Part shown: positions 1 to 10,166 of the stretch, piece after piece
Layout: each line of letters opens with the position of its first letter
Numbering within the stretch: the stretch's first letter is position 1
Assembly: GCF_023897015.1 (NCBI RefSeq)
Contig: NZ_JAMHFY010000033.1
Span: 1 to 53,084 of the forward strand
Source: Desulfosporosinus nitroreducens
GTDB lineage: Bacteria > Bacillota > Desulfitobacteriia > Desulfitobacteriales > Desulfitobacteriaceae
Length of the DNA stretch: 53,084 nt
Direction: 5' to 3'
Translations under genes and position numbers: made by a program
Notes under the pieces: model-generated
What the model saw: only the letters and a program-made list of their open reading frames with translations
Told to the model about the DNA's origin: nothing
Databases searched by the model: none

Positions 1-104
1 TCGCTCATGATTTCTTTTGAAACTCTTTCGAGTCTCTCTCATTGGCTGTCCTTGTTGTTTAGTTTTCAAAGACCATCGTGTAATTTTACGTCCCTTTAGG
101 ACCG
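1..104 (-). promoter_or_regulatory. 5' leader of an rRNA operon running out of the left edge
   Basis: Read on the minus strand this stretch contains CTTTGAAAACTAAACAACAA followed by a short GACTC-GAAA-GAGT hairpin. That motif is typical of the leader just upstream of 16S rRNA in Firmicutes. A strong promoter sits immediately upstream, and lysS lies before it, as in B. subtilis where lysS is followed by an rrn operon. No rRNA sequence itself is inside the window, so the operon is inferred from the leader and from gene order. Confidence 0.55.
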
Positions 105-139
105 AGTTATATCTTAGCATTTCTAACTTACATTGTCAA
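104..139 (-). promoter_or_regulatory. Strong sigma-A promoter, probable rRNA promoter
   Basis: On the minus strand the -35 TTGACA lies at 134-139 and the -10 TAAGAT at 111-116, with a 17-base spacer. The predicted start is near 104, just upstream of the rRNA-type leader. A perfect -35, ideal spacing and a near-perfect -10 fit an rRNA promoter. Confidence 0.65.
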
Positions 140-224
140 TACTAATTTATTCCAGACTCCAATTCTTAAAGGCGTACTTGTTTGCTTCGCTCTTGGCAGG
201 TATTTTGTCGAGCGAACAAATAGT

Positions 225-254
225 ACTATACCATAACTGTATAACTCTCCTCAA
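225..254 (-). promoter_or_regulatory. Possible second upstream promoter
   Basis: A minus-strand TTGAGG (249-254) and TATAGT (225-230) are separated by 18 bases. rRNA operons often have tandem promoters, and this one would lie about 115 bases upstream of the stronger one. The match is moderate and the region is AT-rich, so chance is possible. I see no gene in the surrounding positions 140-388. Confidence 0.3.
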
Positions 255-435
255 ATATGATTTGAATCCATAATATCATTATTATATCCCAAAACTGTTC
301 ATATTCTTCCTGATGCTCCGTTTATCTGGATAATATATTTTTCTTTACAATATTTCTTAGCAGGTTTCAACATAATCCCGTATTGACAAAAGCTACCCAA
401 TTCTTAAAGAGGCCACTGAAAAAGTCCCGTTGTAG

Positions 436-482
436 AAAAAAGGTATAACACCTCATGATTTTGAGGAAGTTATACCTTTTTT
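436..482. terminator. Bidirectional terminator-like hairpin at the left end of the IS
   Basis: The arms AAAAAAGGTATAAC (436-449) and GTTATACCTTTTTT (469-482) enclose a second small stem, CCTCA/TGAGG. Both strands end in a U-run after the stem. Such hairpins near an IS end stop outside transcription from entering the transposase gene. The TTG at 481, a possible start codon, lies inside this hairpin, which argues against it as the transposase start. Confidence 0.7.
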
Positions 483-525
483 GCTTTATAATTATGATAT
501 CAATTTCATGAAGGTGAGTACTACT

Positions 526-1977
526 ATGATTCAAAAACAACAATCAATGATCCTTAGCCCATTTATGGATATCTATGATATAGTCGTTCCAAGGGATAAT
601 CGATTGAGAAAATTAAACGAACTGGTTGACTATTCTTTCGTATATAACGAACTAAAGGATAAATATTGTCTTGATAACGGTCGAAACGCCATCGACCCTA
701 TTCGGATGTTTAAATATTTATTGTTAAAATCTATCTATGACATATCTGATGTTGACGTGGTAGAGCGTTCGAAATATGATATGTCGTTTAAGTACTTTCT
801 TGATATGGCACCAGAAGAGGCGGTAATTGAGCCGAGTTCTTTAACCAAGTTCCGGAAACTACGGCTAAAAGACGTAAACCTTTTAGATATGCTGATTAAT
901 AAAACCGTTGAAATTGCCATCAAAAAGGAAATCATCAAAAGTAAAGCTATTATTGTTGATGCCACTCATACGAAAGCTCGCTATAATCAAAAGGCCCCTA
1001 AAGAAATCCTGATGGATCGGTCAAAAAAGCTGAGAAAAGCCGTTTATAAAATAGATGAATCCATGAAAGACAAGTTTCCTGCCAAAACAACAACGGACGT
1101 ATTGGAAGATGAACTATCCTACTGCCAAAAGCTCGTTGATGTGATCGAAAAGGAGGACAGCATTTCCAGCTATCCAGTAGTAAAGGAACATCTAAACCTT
1201 TTAAAAGAAACCATTGTGGATGATCTCGAACACCTGCGAATCTCGGATGATCAAGATGCAAAAGTTGGACACAAAAGTGCGGATTCCTCATTTTTTGGGT
1301 ACAAAACGCACCTTGCCATGAGTGAAGAACGAATCATCACCGCAGCGACGATCACGACCGGCGAAAAAAGTGACGGAAAAGAATTACTGGCACTGATAGA
1401 AAAAAGTGTGGCAGCAGGCTTGGAGATTGAAACAGTCATTGGAGATACAGCCTATTCGGAAAAGGAAAATATTAAATACAGTAAGAAGAATGACATTAAA
1501 TTAGTTGCTAAATTAAATCCTTTAATTACTCAAGGGAACAGGAAAAAAGAAGATGAGTTCAATTTTAATAAAGATGCCGGAATGTATGTGTGTGAAGCAG
1601 GCCATATGTCAATTCGGAAGGCCCGACAGGGTAGAAAAAAGCAAGGCAAAAATCAAAGGGATACATATTACTTTGACATTGAGAAGTGCAAGAGATGCCC
1701 ATTAAAAGAGGGTTGTTATAAGGAAGGGGCCAAAAATAAGACCTATTCCGTTACTATTAAATCTACAGAACATACAGAACAGGCAAGATTTCAGGAAAGC
1801 GAGTACTTTAAAGAAAAATCAAAAGAGCGCTATAAGATTGAAGCTAAAAATAGCGAGCTGAAGCACAGGCACGGATATGATGTGGCATCATCTTCGGGTC
1901 TAATTGGTATGGAGTTACAAGGGGCGATGGCCATATTTACCGTAAATTTGAAAAGGATATTAAAGCTGATGGAGTAA
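526..1977 (+). CDS. IS1182-family DDE transposase
   Basis: The protein has 483 residues if it starts at ATG 526, which follows an AAGGTGAG ribosome site at 511-518; the frame stays open back to a TTG at 481. It catalyses cut-and-paste or copy movement of the surrounding IS. DDE-type features are visible: an aspartate in IIVDATHTKARY, a second in VIGDTAYSEKEN, and a C-terminal glutamate in the region RYKIEAKNSELKHRHGYD. Between them lie paired cysteines (KCKRCPLKEGC), typical of the zinc-ribbon-like insert of this family. The N-terminal half (DPIRMFKYLLLKSIYDISD) is the usual DUF772 segment. The frame is intact. It is the only gene in the IS and runs opposite to lysS, its neighbour. Confidence 0.9.
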   Translation: MIQKQQSMILSPFMDIYDIVVPRDNRLRKLNELVDYSFVYNELKDKYCLDNGRNAIDPIRMFKYLLLKSIYDISDVDVVERSKYDMSFKYFLDMAPEEAVIEPSSLTKFRKLRLKDVNLLDMLINKTVEIAIKKEIIKSKAIIVDATHTKARYNQKAPKEILMDRSKKLRKAVYKIDESMKDKFPAKTTTDVLEDELSYCQKLVDVIEKEDSISSYPVVKEHLNLLKETIVDDLEHLRISDDQDAKVGHKSADSSFFGYKTHLAMSEERIITAATITTGEKSDGKELLALIEKSVAAGLEIETVIGDTAYSEKENIKYSKKNDIKLVAKLNPLITQGNRKKEDEFNFNKDAGMYVCEAGHMSIRKARQGRKKQGKNQRDTYYFDIEKCKRCPLKEGCYKEGAKNKTYSVTIKSTEHTEQARFQESEYFKEKSKERYKIEAKNSELKHRHGYDVASSSGLIGMELQGAMAIFTVNLKRILKLME

Positions 1978-2009
1978 CAAAGGGACTAAATAGTCTATCA
2001 AATACTAGA

Positions 2010-2052
2010 AAAAGACGGTCACATTCAAAAAATGGAATAATGACCGTCTTTT
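2010..2052 (+). terminator. Terminator after the transposase gene
   Basis: The arms AAAAGACGGTCA (2010-2021) and TGACCGTCTTTT (2041-2052) form a 12-bp perfect stem, with an inner ATTC/GAAT stem and an AT-rich tail. It lies 33 bases after the transposase stop codon, inside the IS. Confidence 0.75.
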
Positions 2053-2108
2053 ATTTATTTAATCACCGACTACTAGTAAGAAAAACATAAGTTTTTCAGT
2101 GGCCTCTT

Positions 2109-2126
2109 CTTAAATCGGGTAGCTTT
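2109..2126 (-). terminator. Split intrinsic terminator of lysS (right half; left half at 389-406)
   Basis: With the IS and one copy of CTTA removed, the minus-strand RNA would fold into a continuous 14-bp stem (arms 2113-2126 and 389-402, one G-U pair) closed by a four-base loop, then UUUUG. It lies 14 bases after the lysS stop and fits an intrinsic terminator, now interrupted by the IS. The pairing is perfect only in minus-strand RNA because of the G-U wobble, which supports that orientation. Confidence 0.65.
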
Positions 2127-2139
2127 AAACACTAATAGG

Positions 2140-3651
<1,512 letters not shown>

Positions 3652-3713
3652 CTAATTATCAATTTTACCAAACTTAGACTTCAATAAACAAGAAAATTTA
3701 ATTTCAATAAATA

Positions 3714-3762
3714 AAGTGCAGCATCTGTACGTGGCCAAACCAGTCACAGAAACACTGCACTT
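3714..3762 (-). terminator. Terminator hairpin after greA
   Basis: The arms AAGTGCAG (3714-3721) and CTGCACTT (3755-3762) enclose a further TCTGT/ACAGA pairing. On the minus strand a TATTTATT tail follows. It lies about 55 bases after the greA stop and ahead of lysS, so it may only partly stop readthrough into lysS. Confidence 0.6.
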
Positions 3763-3817
3763 ACAAATACTTAGTTCTAATGTTTTCTCAAATTTGAGTG
3801 TACACTCTTACTTGATC

Positions 3818-4288
3818 TTACTTAATATCAAGAATTTGATAGTGTAAAATACCTGCTGGTACATTTACTTCAACTACAGATCCTTTAGTTTGGCCTAAAA
3901 CTGCTTTTCCGACAGGGGATTCATTGGAGATTTTGTTGGTACCTGGATCAGCCTCAGCTGACCCGACAATAAAGTACTCTTCTTCCTCACCAAAGTCCAA
4001 GTCTTTCAGGAGTACTTTTGTGCCTACTGCCACGACATCTGTTCCTTCTAGTTCATCAATAATTCGCGCATTCCTAAGCATTTTCTCGAGAGTAATAATC
4101 CGACCTTCGATAAAGGCCTGATCATTCTTAGCATCATCATACTCTGAGTTCTCACTAATATCTCCAAAGTCAATGGCCTGCTTAATGCGCCCGGCGACTT
4201 CCCGCCGCTTCACAGTTTTAGATAGCTCCAACTCTTCCTCAAGTTTTTTGAGGCCTTCTAATGTTAGAATAACTTCTTTTTCAGCCAT
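3818..4288 (-). CDS. greA: Transcription elongation factor GreA
   Basis: GreA binds the RNA polymerase secondary channel and stimulates cleavage of backtracked RNA. I take the start at 4288 ([12 protein letters not shown]), giving 156 residues, the family norm; an in-frame extension to 4348 is open but unlike the family. An N-terminal coiled coil (residues 12-75, [10 protein letters not shown] to [12 protein letters not shown]) carries the tip acids in [15 protein letters not shown], and an FKBP-like C-terminal domain follows ([19 protein letters not shown]). The ribosome site GGGAGCGAGGA precedes the chosen ATG. A perfect-consensus promoter lies upstream at 4426-4454. Confidence 0.95.
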   Translation of the reverse strand: MAEKEVILTLEGLKKLEEELELSKTVKRREVAGRIKQAIDFGDISENSEYDDAKNDQAFIEGRIITLEKMLRNARIIDELEGTDVVAVGTKVLLKDLDFGEEEEYFIVGSAEADPGTNKISNESPVGKAVLGQTKGSVVEVNVPAGILHYQILDIK

Positions 4289-4419
4289 ATTTTCCTCGCT
4301 CCCTTTTCTCATCCTACGCATTATGCTTCTATACTTGTTGTACCACACACTTTTAAAAAGTTATATGCGTAATTCCTTTTAAATCTAGGAACTCCTTGAA
4401 AGATTCCTCATTTACATTA

Positions 4420-4479
4420 CTCGTTATTATAAGGACCTTGCAAAATATTGTCAAGGATGCGGCTGTTATCTATAACGAG
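4420..4479 (-). promoter_or_regulatory. Perfect sigma-A promoter ahead of greA, nested in inverted repeats
   Basis: The minus strand has TTGACA (4449-4454), 17 bases, then TATAAT (4426-4431): full consensus. It is bracketed by CTCGTTAT (4420-4427) and ATAACGAG (4472-4479), with an inner pair CCTTG (4436-4440) and CAAGG (4452-4456) that overlaps the spacer and the -35. The start would fall near 4420, leaving a leader of about 130 bases. The promoter call is firm; an operator role for the repeats is inference. Confidence 0.7.
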
Positions 4480-4522
4480 ATATGCCATCAAATTATTCCT
4501 TTTTTCTGCAAAAAATAACACT

Positions 4523-5479
4523 TCACCCTGTTATTCGGGTTAAGACAGCTCGCATTTCTTCCGGTGATCTCGTTTGCATAATTTCATCCCGGATTTGGGC
4601 TGCCTTCCTAATCCCTTTAATATACCACACCGCATGTTTTCTCATTTCATTAAGACCAATTCTTTCACCCTTATAACGCAACACACGCTCGAAATGCTGT
4701 AATGCTACCTGTATCCGTTCTTCAATTGACGGTTCAGGCAATAAGATACCATCTTTTAAAAAAGATTGGGTACGCGGAATAAGCCATGGATTGCCCAAGG
4801 CACCACGTCCGATCATTACCCCGTCGCATTCCGTTTGCCCGATTAATCTACCGGCATCTTCAGGCCTAGAAACATCCCCATTACCGATAACCGGAATACT
4901 TACTGCTTGCTTTACCCTCCGAATCCATCCCCAGTCAGCATGACCCGAATAAAATTGCTCACGGGTTCTTGCGTGAACTGTTAGCATCTGGACACCTACC
5001 GATTCTAGACTTTTAGCCAGTTCAAGGGCCACAATTTCTTGATCGTTCCAACCAAGACGAATTTTTACGGTTACTGGTACATTAACGGCTTGTACGACAG
5101 CTGAGGCGATAGCTTGCGCACGGGGGAGATCCTTTAGCAGTGCCGATCCTTCACCATTCTTAACAATTTTCTGTGCTGGGCATCCCATGTTAATATCAAT
5201 AACATTGGCGCTGGATTTCACGGCCAACAGGGCTGCTCGGGCCATTGTCTCAGGATCTGTACCAAACAACTGTACAATTCTCGGTTCCCCTTCTCCACTC
5301 AAATCCAGCATCTTCAAGGTTCTCGAGTTTTGATAAGTTAATGCTTTATCACTTATCATTTCCGTCCACACATACTCTCCGCCCACTGCACAGACTGTTT
5401 CTCGAAATGCTTTATCTGTCACACCAGCCAAAGGTGCCAGAAATACCGGGACTCCAAGTTCATAATGTCCTAACTTCAT
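4523..5479 (-). CDS. dusB: tRNA-dihydrouridine synthase DusB
   Basis: This FMN enzyme reduces specific uridines in the tRNA D-loop. It has 318 residues, normal for DusB. The TIM-barrel FMN domain opens with [14 protein letters not shown] (residues 13-26). The catalytic cysteine is Cys100 in [19 protein letters not shown], and [12 protein letters not shown] and [12 protein letters not shown] are typical FMN and phosphate contacts. It starts 20 bases after coaX and is probably the last gene of the pan/nad/coaX operon. In B. subtilis dusB also lies just before lysS, so this is conserved position rather than a functional link with NAD or CoA synthesis. Confidence 0.95.
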   Translation of the reverse strand: MKLGHYELGVPVFLAPLAGVTDKAFRETVCAVGGEYVWTEMISDKALTYQNSRTLKMLDLSGEGEPRIVQLFGTDPETMARAALLAVKSSANVIDINMGCPAQKIVKNGEGSALLKDLPRAQAIASAVVQAVNVPVTVKIRLGWNDQEIVALELAKSLESVGVQMLTVHARTREQFYSGHADWGWIRRVKQAVSIPVIGNGDVSRPEDAGRLIGQTECDGVMIGRGALGNPWLIPRTQSFLKDGILLPEPSIEERIQVALQHFERVLRYKGERIGLNEMRKHAVWYIKGIRKAAQIRDEIMQTRSPEEMRAVLTRITG

Positions 5480-5499
5480 ATTCTTATTCCTCTTAATTA

Positions 5500-6267
5500 C
5501 TATTTCCTGTTACGTTCGTAGATTAATAAAAGTCCCTCAAGGGTTAAGAAGGGATCGACAGTTTCAATCATTTCCGATTCTTGAGAAATCATTTTGGCTA
5601 ATCCACCTGTGGCAATTACTTTAGTCTCTGGTCCTAATTCCCCTTTCATACGTTTAACTATTCCATCCACCTGGCCAGTGAATCCATAATATATCCCGGA
5701 TTGCATTCCAGCCACCGTATTTTTCGCGATAACTGAAGTGGGCTTAACCATTTCAATGCGAGGTAATTTTGAGGCCCTTTGAAAGAGGGCTTCTGTCGAG
5801 ATCCCTATACCTGGAGCAATCGCCCCACCTAAGTATTCTCCGCGTTTTGATACTACGCAAAATGTCGTTGCAGTTCCAAAGTCGACAATGACAAGCGGTC
5901 CTCCATATTTAGTATATGCAGCTACTGCATTCACAATGCGATCAGCCCCAACCTCTCTGGGATTATCATAAATAATTGGCATCCCTGTTTTAATGCCAGG
6001 CCCCACAACAAGAGGTTCTACTCCAAAATACTTTCGAGCGAGAGATTCTAACGTAGGCATCACTGGTGGGACTACCGAGGAAATTACAACCGCATTAATT
6101 TCTTGAAAGGTCAAGCCGCTTAAATCGAATAAATTTTTAATAACCACCGCATACTCGTCCATAGTACGTGATTTATCTGTTGACACCCTCCAATGATGAG
6201 TTAATGTTCTCTCATCGTAGACCCCCAACACAATATTTGTATTACCTACATCAAATAATAGAATCAT
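5500..6267 (-). CDS. coaX: Type III pantothenate kinase
   Basis: CoaX phosphorylates pantothenate, the first committed step from pantothenate to CoA. The start is ATG 6267 ([11 protein letters not shown]), preceded by AAAGGAGCG; this gives 255 residues, the family length, while the open extension to 6345 is unlike the family. The ASKHA-fold signatures are visible: DVGNTN at residues 6-11, [17 protein letters not shown] and VDFGTATTF. It follows nadC by 22 bases. PanC and PanD in the same cluster make pantothenate, so the operon holds both the synthesis and the first use of this vitamin. Confidence 0.96.
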   Translation of the reverse strand: MILLFDVGNTNIVLGVYDERTLTHHWRVSTDKSRTMDEYAVVIKNLFDLSGLTFQEINAVVISSVVPPVMPTLESLARKYFGVEPLVVGPGIKTGMPIIYDNPREVGADRIVNAVAAYTKYGGPLVIVDFGTATTFCVVSKRGEYLGGAIAPGIGISTEALFQRASKLPRIEMVKPTSVIAKNTVAGMQSGIYYGFTGQVDGIVKRMKGELGPETKVIATGGLAKMISQESEMIETVDPFLTLEGLLLIYERNRK

Positions 6268-6289
6268 AATAACGCTCCTTTTGGCCCAT

Positions 6290-7162
6290 TTAAAGTCCTC
6301 TTTCCCAGTTTGCTCTCGTCGTGGCTTTAATCTCGCCCAGGTCAAGACTAAAGTCCATGGCCTTAACCGAATGGGTCAAAGCACCAATTGAAATCAAATC
6401 GACCCCAGTCTGAGCCACTTGACGAAGTTGATCTTCCTGAATCCCCCCTGAAGCTTCAACGATTGCCCGGTGGTCAATATAAAGAACTGCTTCCCGCATT
6501 TCATCGATTCCCATATTATCCAGCATAATCACATCAACACCGCAAGCTACGGCGTCTTCCACCTGTTCGATCGTTTCACACTCAACTTCTATCTTAACCA
6601 TGTGCCCAATTACGGCCCTTACCCTTTGAACAGCTTCTGTTAATCCACCCACTGCAGTAAGGTGATTATCTTTTAACATCACTGCATCATAGAGTCCAAA
6701 TCGGTGGTTATGCCCGCCTCCGACTCTTACCGCATATTTCTGCAAAGCTCGCCATCCTGGGAGAGTTTTTCGTGTATCCACAATACAGGTCGAAAGTCCA
6801 GTGACCTGATCAACGGCACGTTTTGTTGCCGTTGCGATTCCTGAGAGGTGTTGTAAGAAATTTAAAGCTGTTCGCTCTCCCTGCAAAATAGTGCTTAAAG
6901 GGCCGTCCAGCTCGATTACAACCTCTCCAACCTTGACTTCATCTCCATCTCTCACTAATTTATGGACCTGTATCCGTTGGTCTACACGCTGAAAGACCTG
7001 CTCAACAAGTGCCAGACCAGCGACTATTCCATCCTGTTTAGCATACAGTTTTGCCAAACTGGTTAAATCCTCCGGAAAAATCCTAGTGCTCAGATCCCCC
7101 GTCCCGATATCTTCCATCAATGCCTGATCAATCAGCTCTTGAAACTGGAACGTAGCGTACAT
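6290..7162 (-). CDS. nadC: Nicotinate-nucleotide pyrophosphorylase (carboxylating)
   Basis: NadC converts quinolinate and PRPP to nicotinate mononucleotide, CO2 and pyrophosphate, completing the de novo branch begun by NadB and NadA. It has 290 residues from the ATG at 7162; an ATG three bases upstream is equally possible, and both follow AAGGAGG. Typical segments are [23 protein letters not shown] with the basic PRPP and quinolinate contacts, [17 protein letters not shown], and EVECETIEQ. The start lies inside the 3' end of nadB (35-base overlap), which implies translational coupling. Confidence 0.96.
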   Translation of the reverse strand: MYATFQFQELIDQALMEDIGTGDLSTRIFPEDLTSLAKLYAKQDGIVAGLALVEQVFQRVDQRIQVHKLVRDGDEVKVGEVVIELDGPLSTILQGERTALNFLQHLSGIATATKRAVDQVTGLSTCIVDTRKTLPGWRALQKYAVRVGGGHNHRFGLYDAVMLKDNHLTAVGGLTEAVQRVRAVIGHMVKIEVECETIEQVEDAVACGVDVIMLDNMGIDEMREAVLYIDHRAIVEASGGIQEDQLRQVAQTGVDLISIGALTHSVKAMDFSLDLGEIKATTRANWERGL

Positions 7163-8771
7163 CATTATCCTCCTTATGTTGCAGAGAGTGCTTTTGCCAG
7201 GATTCATCAAGCCGCACGGGATAATCTGAACGGAAATGCCCGCCTCGACTTTCTTTACGATCTAAAGCGGCTTTGGCAATAGCTACTCCGACCGTCAACA
7301 TGTTTACTGTTTCAAGTTCATGCACAGAACCTGTTGACAAGACTTCTTGCTCCCAACCCAGCAATAACCCAACGGCCTCTCTAAGGCCCGTTTCATTTCT
7401 CAAAATACCCACCTTGTCCCACATTAAGTCTTGAATATGAGTCCTCAAGCTTTGAGCATCTATGGGTTTCTTTGATCGATATATTCCTGTTACATTAAGA
7501 CTTCCCTCAGGACTAAGTACGTCCTCCCATGAAGGACGTTTACCAGGACCCTTATCCCCTATCTTTTCTACGATACGCGCTCCAAAAACCAGTCCATCCA
7601 ACAATGAGTTACTTGCTAACCGATTAGCTCCGTGGACCCCATTACACGCGCATTCTCCAGCCGCATAAAGATGAGGCAGGCTTGATTCCCCATAGGAGTT
7701 TGTTGCGATTCCGCCCATCATATAATGAGCCGCCGGTGCAACTGGTAAAGGCATAGTTAATACATCCCTACCATACTTCAAACACGTTTGGTATATGGTA
7801 GGGAATCTCTCAAGGATCCTCTTTTCTCCGATAGGTCGAAAATCCAAATAAACTGAACCATGATTCATTTCTTCCCAAATTGCTCGAGCGACAACATCCC
7901 GTGCTGCAAGTTCTTTCCCAATAATATTTTCCATAAAGCGTATCCCAGACGCGTTAATTAAATGTGCACCCTCACCACGCACTGCCTCCGAGATGAGGAA
8001 GCGGGGCGCATTAGGGATCAACAAAGCCGTAGGATGAAATTGAACAAATTCCATGTCCATCAAATCTGCGCCTGCACGCAAGGCTACGGCCATTCCATCA
8101 CCCGTTGCAACACTGGGATTTGTTGTAAAGCTATAGACCTGCCCCAACCCTCCGGTTGCCAGAACCACTGCATTTGCTAAGTGACTTTCCAGCTCCCCTG
8201 TTTCTCCATTAAGAACTAAGGCCCCAACAATATGCCCTCTATCATTTTCTAAAAGATCAATCACAAAACGTTCTTCAAATGTGCTGACATTAGGGCTTGA
8301 CTTTACCTTGGCAACCAAAGCCCGTTCTATTTCCCATCCCGTAGCGTCTCCCAGCGCGTGCAGTATTCTCCTCTGACTATGTGCGCCTTCACGGGTAAGA
8401 GCAAGCTCCCCATCATGGTAGTCGAACTGAGCACCCATACCCATTAATTCCTCAACACAGATAAGCCCTTCTTCCACCAGAATCCTCACTGTCAAAGGGT
8501 CGCAGAGCCCCGCGCCTGCCCTAAGAGTGTCATTTAAGTGCAACGTTGGAGAGTCAGCTTCATCAATGGCTACCGCGATCCCACCTTGGGCATGCTCTGT
8601 ATTGCTTTCTTCAATTGTTTTCTTAGTAAGAACAGTAACCTTAAATTGTTCACTTGCTTTGATTGCTGTGTATAACCCGGCGATTCCGCTTCCCAATACA
8701 AGTACGTCCGAATCAAAGACCTTTACCCCTGTTTTAGACCAAGGGTATAAATATCGTCTCAACACGCCCAT
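7128..8771 (-). CDS. nadB: L-aspartate oxidase
   Basis: NadB is an FAD enzyme that oxidises aspartate to iminoaspartate, the substrate of NadA. In anaerobes fumarate is the usual electron acceptor. It has 547 residues. The FAD dinucleotide motif GSGIAGLYTA is at residues 27-36, followed by EHAQGGIAVA and the flavoprotein core. The family's HPTALLIPNAPRFLISEAVRGEGA and LYAAGECACNGVHGANRLASNSL are present. The C-terminal helical domain (LREAVGLLLGWEQEV) is complete. The ribosome site before the ATG is weak (GCAGGGG). It lies between nadA (18-base gap) and nadC (overlap). Confidence 0.97.
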   Translation of the reverse strand: MGVLRRYLYPWSKTGVKVFDSDVLVLGSGIAGLYTAIKASEQFKVTVLTKKTIEESNTEHAQGGIAVAIDEADSPTLHLNDTLRAGAGLCDPLTVRILVEEGLICVEELMGMGAQFDYHDGELALTREGAHSQRRILHALGDATGWEIERALVAKVKSSPNVSTFEERFVIDLLENDRGHIVGALVLNGETGELESHLANAVVLATGGLGQVYSFTTNPSVATGDGMAVALRAGADLMDMEFVQFHPTALLIPNAPRFLISEAVRGEGAHLINASGIRFMENIIGKELAARDVVARAIWEEMNHGSVYLDFRPIGEKRILERFPTIYQTCLKYGRDVLTMPLPVAPAAHYMMGGIATNSYGESSLPHLYAAGECACNGVHGANRLASNSLLDGLVFGARIVEKIGDKGPGKRPSWEDVLSPEGSLNVTGIYRSKKPIDAQSLRTHIQDLMWDKVGILRNETGLREAVGLLLGWEQEVLSTGSVHELETVNMLTVGVAIAKAALDRKESRGGHFRSDYPVRLDESWQKHSLQHKEDNDVRYVPVSRAD

Positions 8772-8789
8772 CCCCTGCTCTTCTGCTGC

Positions 8790-9716
8790 TTATAAGGCCA
8801 GCATTCGCTCTAGTGCCGCTTTGGCTTTAACTCGTATTTCCTCTTTCACTGTAACACGTGGAGAGAGGTTTTTAAGTGCATCTCTTACCTTTTCTAAGCT
8901 TGTCAATTTCATATTTGGACAAACTAAACGTTCTGAAGCGAGATAGAATTTTTTCTCTGGACAAACTTGGTGGAGTCGATGTAAGATTCCTGACTCCGTC
9001 CCCACAATAAATTCTTGGTTTTCAGAGTTTTGAGCATACTTAATCAATCCTGCTGTAGAGCCAACATAATCCGCTGCTTCACAAATGTCTTCTCGGCATT
9101 CCGGGTGAACTATGACTTTGGCGGAGGGATGCTCATTCTTCGCTCGTTGAATGTCTTCCTTCGACAATCGGTCATGAGTTTTACAGTAACCAGGCCAGAA
9201 CTGAAGGGAACGCCCAAGAATTTTGGCAGCGTAACGGCCAAGATTTTCGTCCGGAATAAATAAGATGTTATCTCCTTGTAAAGACTGCACTACTTTCACC
9301 GCATTAGAGGAAGTACAGCAGATATCGCTCTCCGCTTTGACTTCTGCAGAGGAATTAACATAACATACCACCTGAACTTCGGGAACCCTCTTTTTATAAG
9401 CTCGCAAGCCGTCGGCATCAACCATGTCTGCCATTGGGCAACCCGCCTTTTGATCGGGCAATATTACGACTTTGTTCGGGGATAGAATAGCTGCACTTTC
9501 TGCCATAAAGTGGACACCGCAAAAGACAATGACCTCCGCGTCTGTATTTGCAGCTTGTTGACTCAGTTGCAAAGAATCTCCAACGAAATCTGCAATATCC
9601 TGAACCTCGGGTCTTTGATAATAGTGGGCTAAAATAACTGCTTTGCGTTCTTTTTTAAGCACTTCAATCTCCGCAGCTAAAGTCTCAAATAAGTCTTGGC
9701 TAATGGTATAATTCAT
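8790..9716 (-). CDS. nadA: Quinolinate synthase A
   Basis: NadA condenses iminoaspartate with dihydroxyacetone phosphate to quinolinate using an oxygen-sensitive [4Fe-4S] cluster. It has 308 residues, the short form common in Firmicutes. Likely cluster cysteines are Cys66 (FCGVHFMAES), the one in HPECRED and the one in VCPNMKL. HYYQRPEVQDIADFVGDSL is a family signature. It begins the nadABC part of the operon, 66 bases after panD. NadB and NadA both act on unstable iminoaspartate, which explains why the genes stay together. Confidence 0.97.
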   Translation of the reverse strand: MNYTISQDLFETLAAEIEVLKKERKAVILAHYYQRPEVQDIADFVGDSLQLSQQAANTDAEVIVFCGVHFMAESAAILSPNKVVILPDQKAGCPMADMVDADGLRAYKKRVPEVQVVCYVNSSAEVKAESDICCTSSNAVKVVQSLQGDNILFIPDENLGRYAAKILGRSLQFWPGYCKTHDRLSKEDIQRAKNEHPSAKVIVHPECREDICEAADYVGSTAGLIKYAQNSENQEFIVGTESGILHRLHQVCPEKKFYLASERLVCPNMKLTSLEKVRDALKNLSPRVTVKEEIRVKAKAALERMLAL

Positions 9717-9782
9717 AAAATATTATGCCCTCCCTTGAGTAACAAAATCTTTTTAAAAGATTAGGTCTTTCGATTAAATTTG

Positions 9783-10166
9783 TCAAGATTCCCGTCCATG
9801 AACTTCTTCTGAAGCAATCTTAGTTTCATGGTTTTTTTCATCGACAAAAACGACTTTAGGGGTATACTGATGAGCCTCTTCATCAGTTAACACCGCATAA
9901 GAAATAATAATTACTTGATCGCCAACTTGTACCTGACGAGCTGCCGCACCATTTAAGCATATCACTCCAGAATTTCTCTCTCCGGGAATAACGTAGGTCT
10001 CAAGCCTTGCTCCGTTATTATTGTTAACGACCTGAACCTTTTCATTAATCAATAAATCCGCTGCCTCCATCAATGCGACATCAATGGTAATACTGCCTAC
10101 ATATTGAAGATTCGCTTCTGTTACGACCGCCTTATGAATTTTTGATTTCATCATCGTTCTATACAT
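9783..10166 (-). CDS. panD: Aspartate 1-decarboxylase (pyruvoyl enzyme)
   Basis: PanD converts aspartate to beta-alanine for pantothenate synthesis. It has 127 residues, the normal length. The proenzyme cleaves itself between Gly24 and Ser25 in YVGSITID to form the pyruvoyl group; both residues are present, as are the N-terminal [11 protein letters not shown] and [22 protein letters not shown]. The start codon lies inside the end of panC (8-base overlap), so the two are translationally coupled. NadB, downstream, also consumes aspartate. Confidence 0.96.
   Translation of the reverse strand: MYRTMMKSKIHKAVVTEANLQYVGSITIDVALMEAADLLINEKVQVVNNNNGARLETYVIPGERNSGVICLNGAAARQVQVGDQVIIISYAVLTDEEAHQYTPKVVFVDEKNHETKIASEEVHGRES

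Larger units (their letters stand above)
407..2108. mobile_element. IS1182-family insertion sequence, complete
   Basis: The element is 1702 bp. Its ends are perfect 17-bp inverted repeats (AAGAGGCCACTGAAAAA at 407-423, its complement at 2092-2108). It is flanked by a direct repeat CTTA (403-406 and 2109-2112), which is the target duplication. Outside that, AAAGCTACCC (389-398) and GGGTAGCTTT (2117-2126) are arms of a split hairpin, so the element sits in a hairpin loop. It carries one intact transposase gene and a terminator-like hairpin near each end, so it looks recent and potentially active. Family assignment comes from the transposase type and the palindromic target, not from a database match. 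Confidence 0.85.

Noticed and set aside
481-525. Upstream start (TTG 481) of the transposase
   Set aside because: The codon lies within the terminator hairpin at 436-482 and has no ribosome site; ATG 526 follows AAGGTGAG.
8527-8946. 139-codon plus-strand ORF
   Set aside because: Antisense to nadB and the end of nadA, no ribosome site and no recognisable protein; the minus-strand genes are certain.
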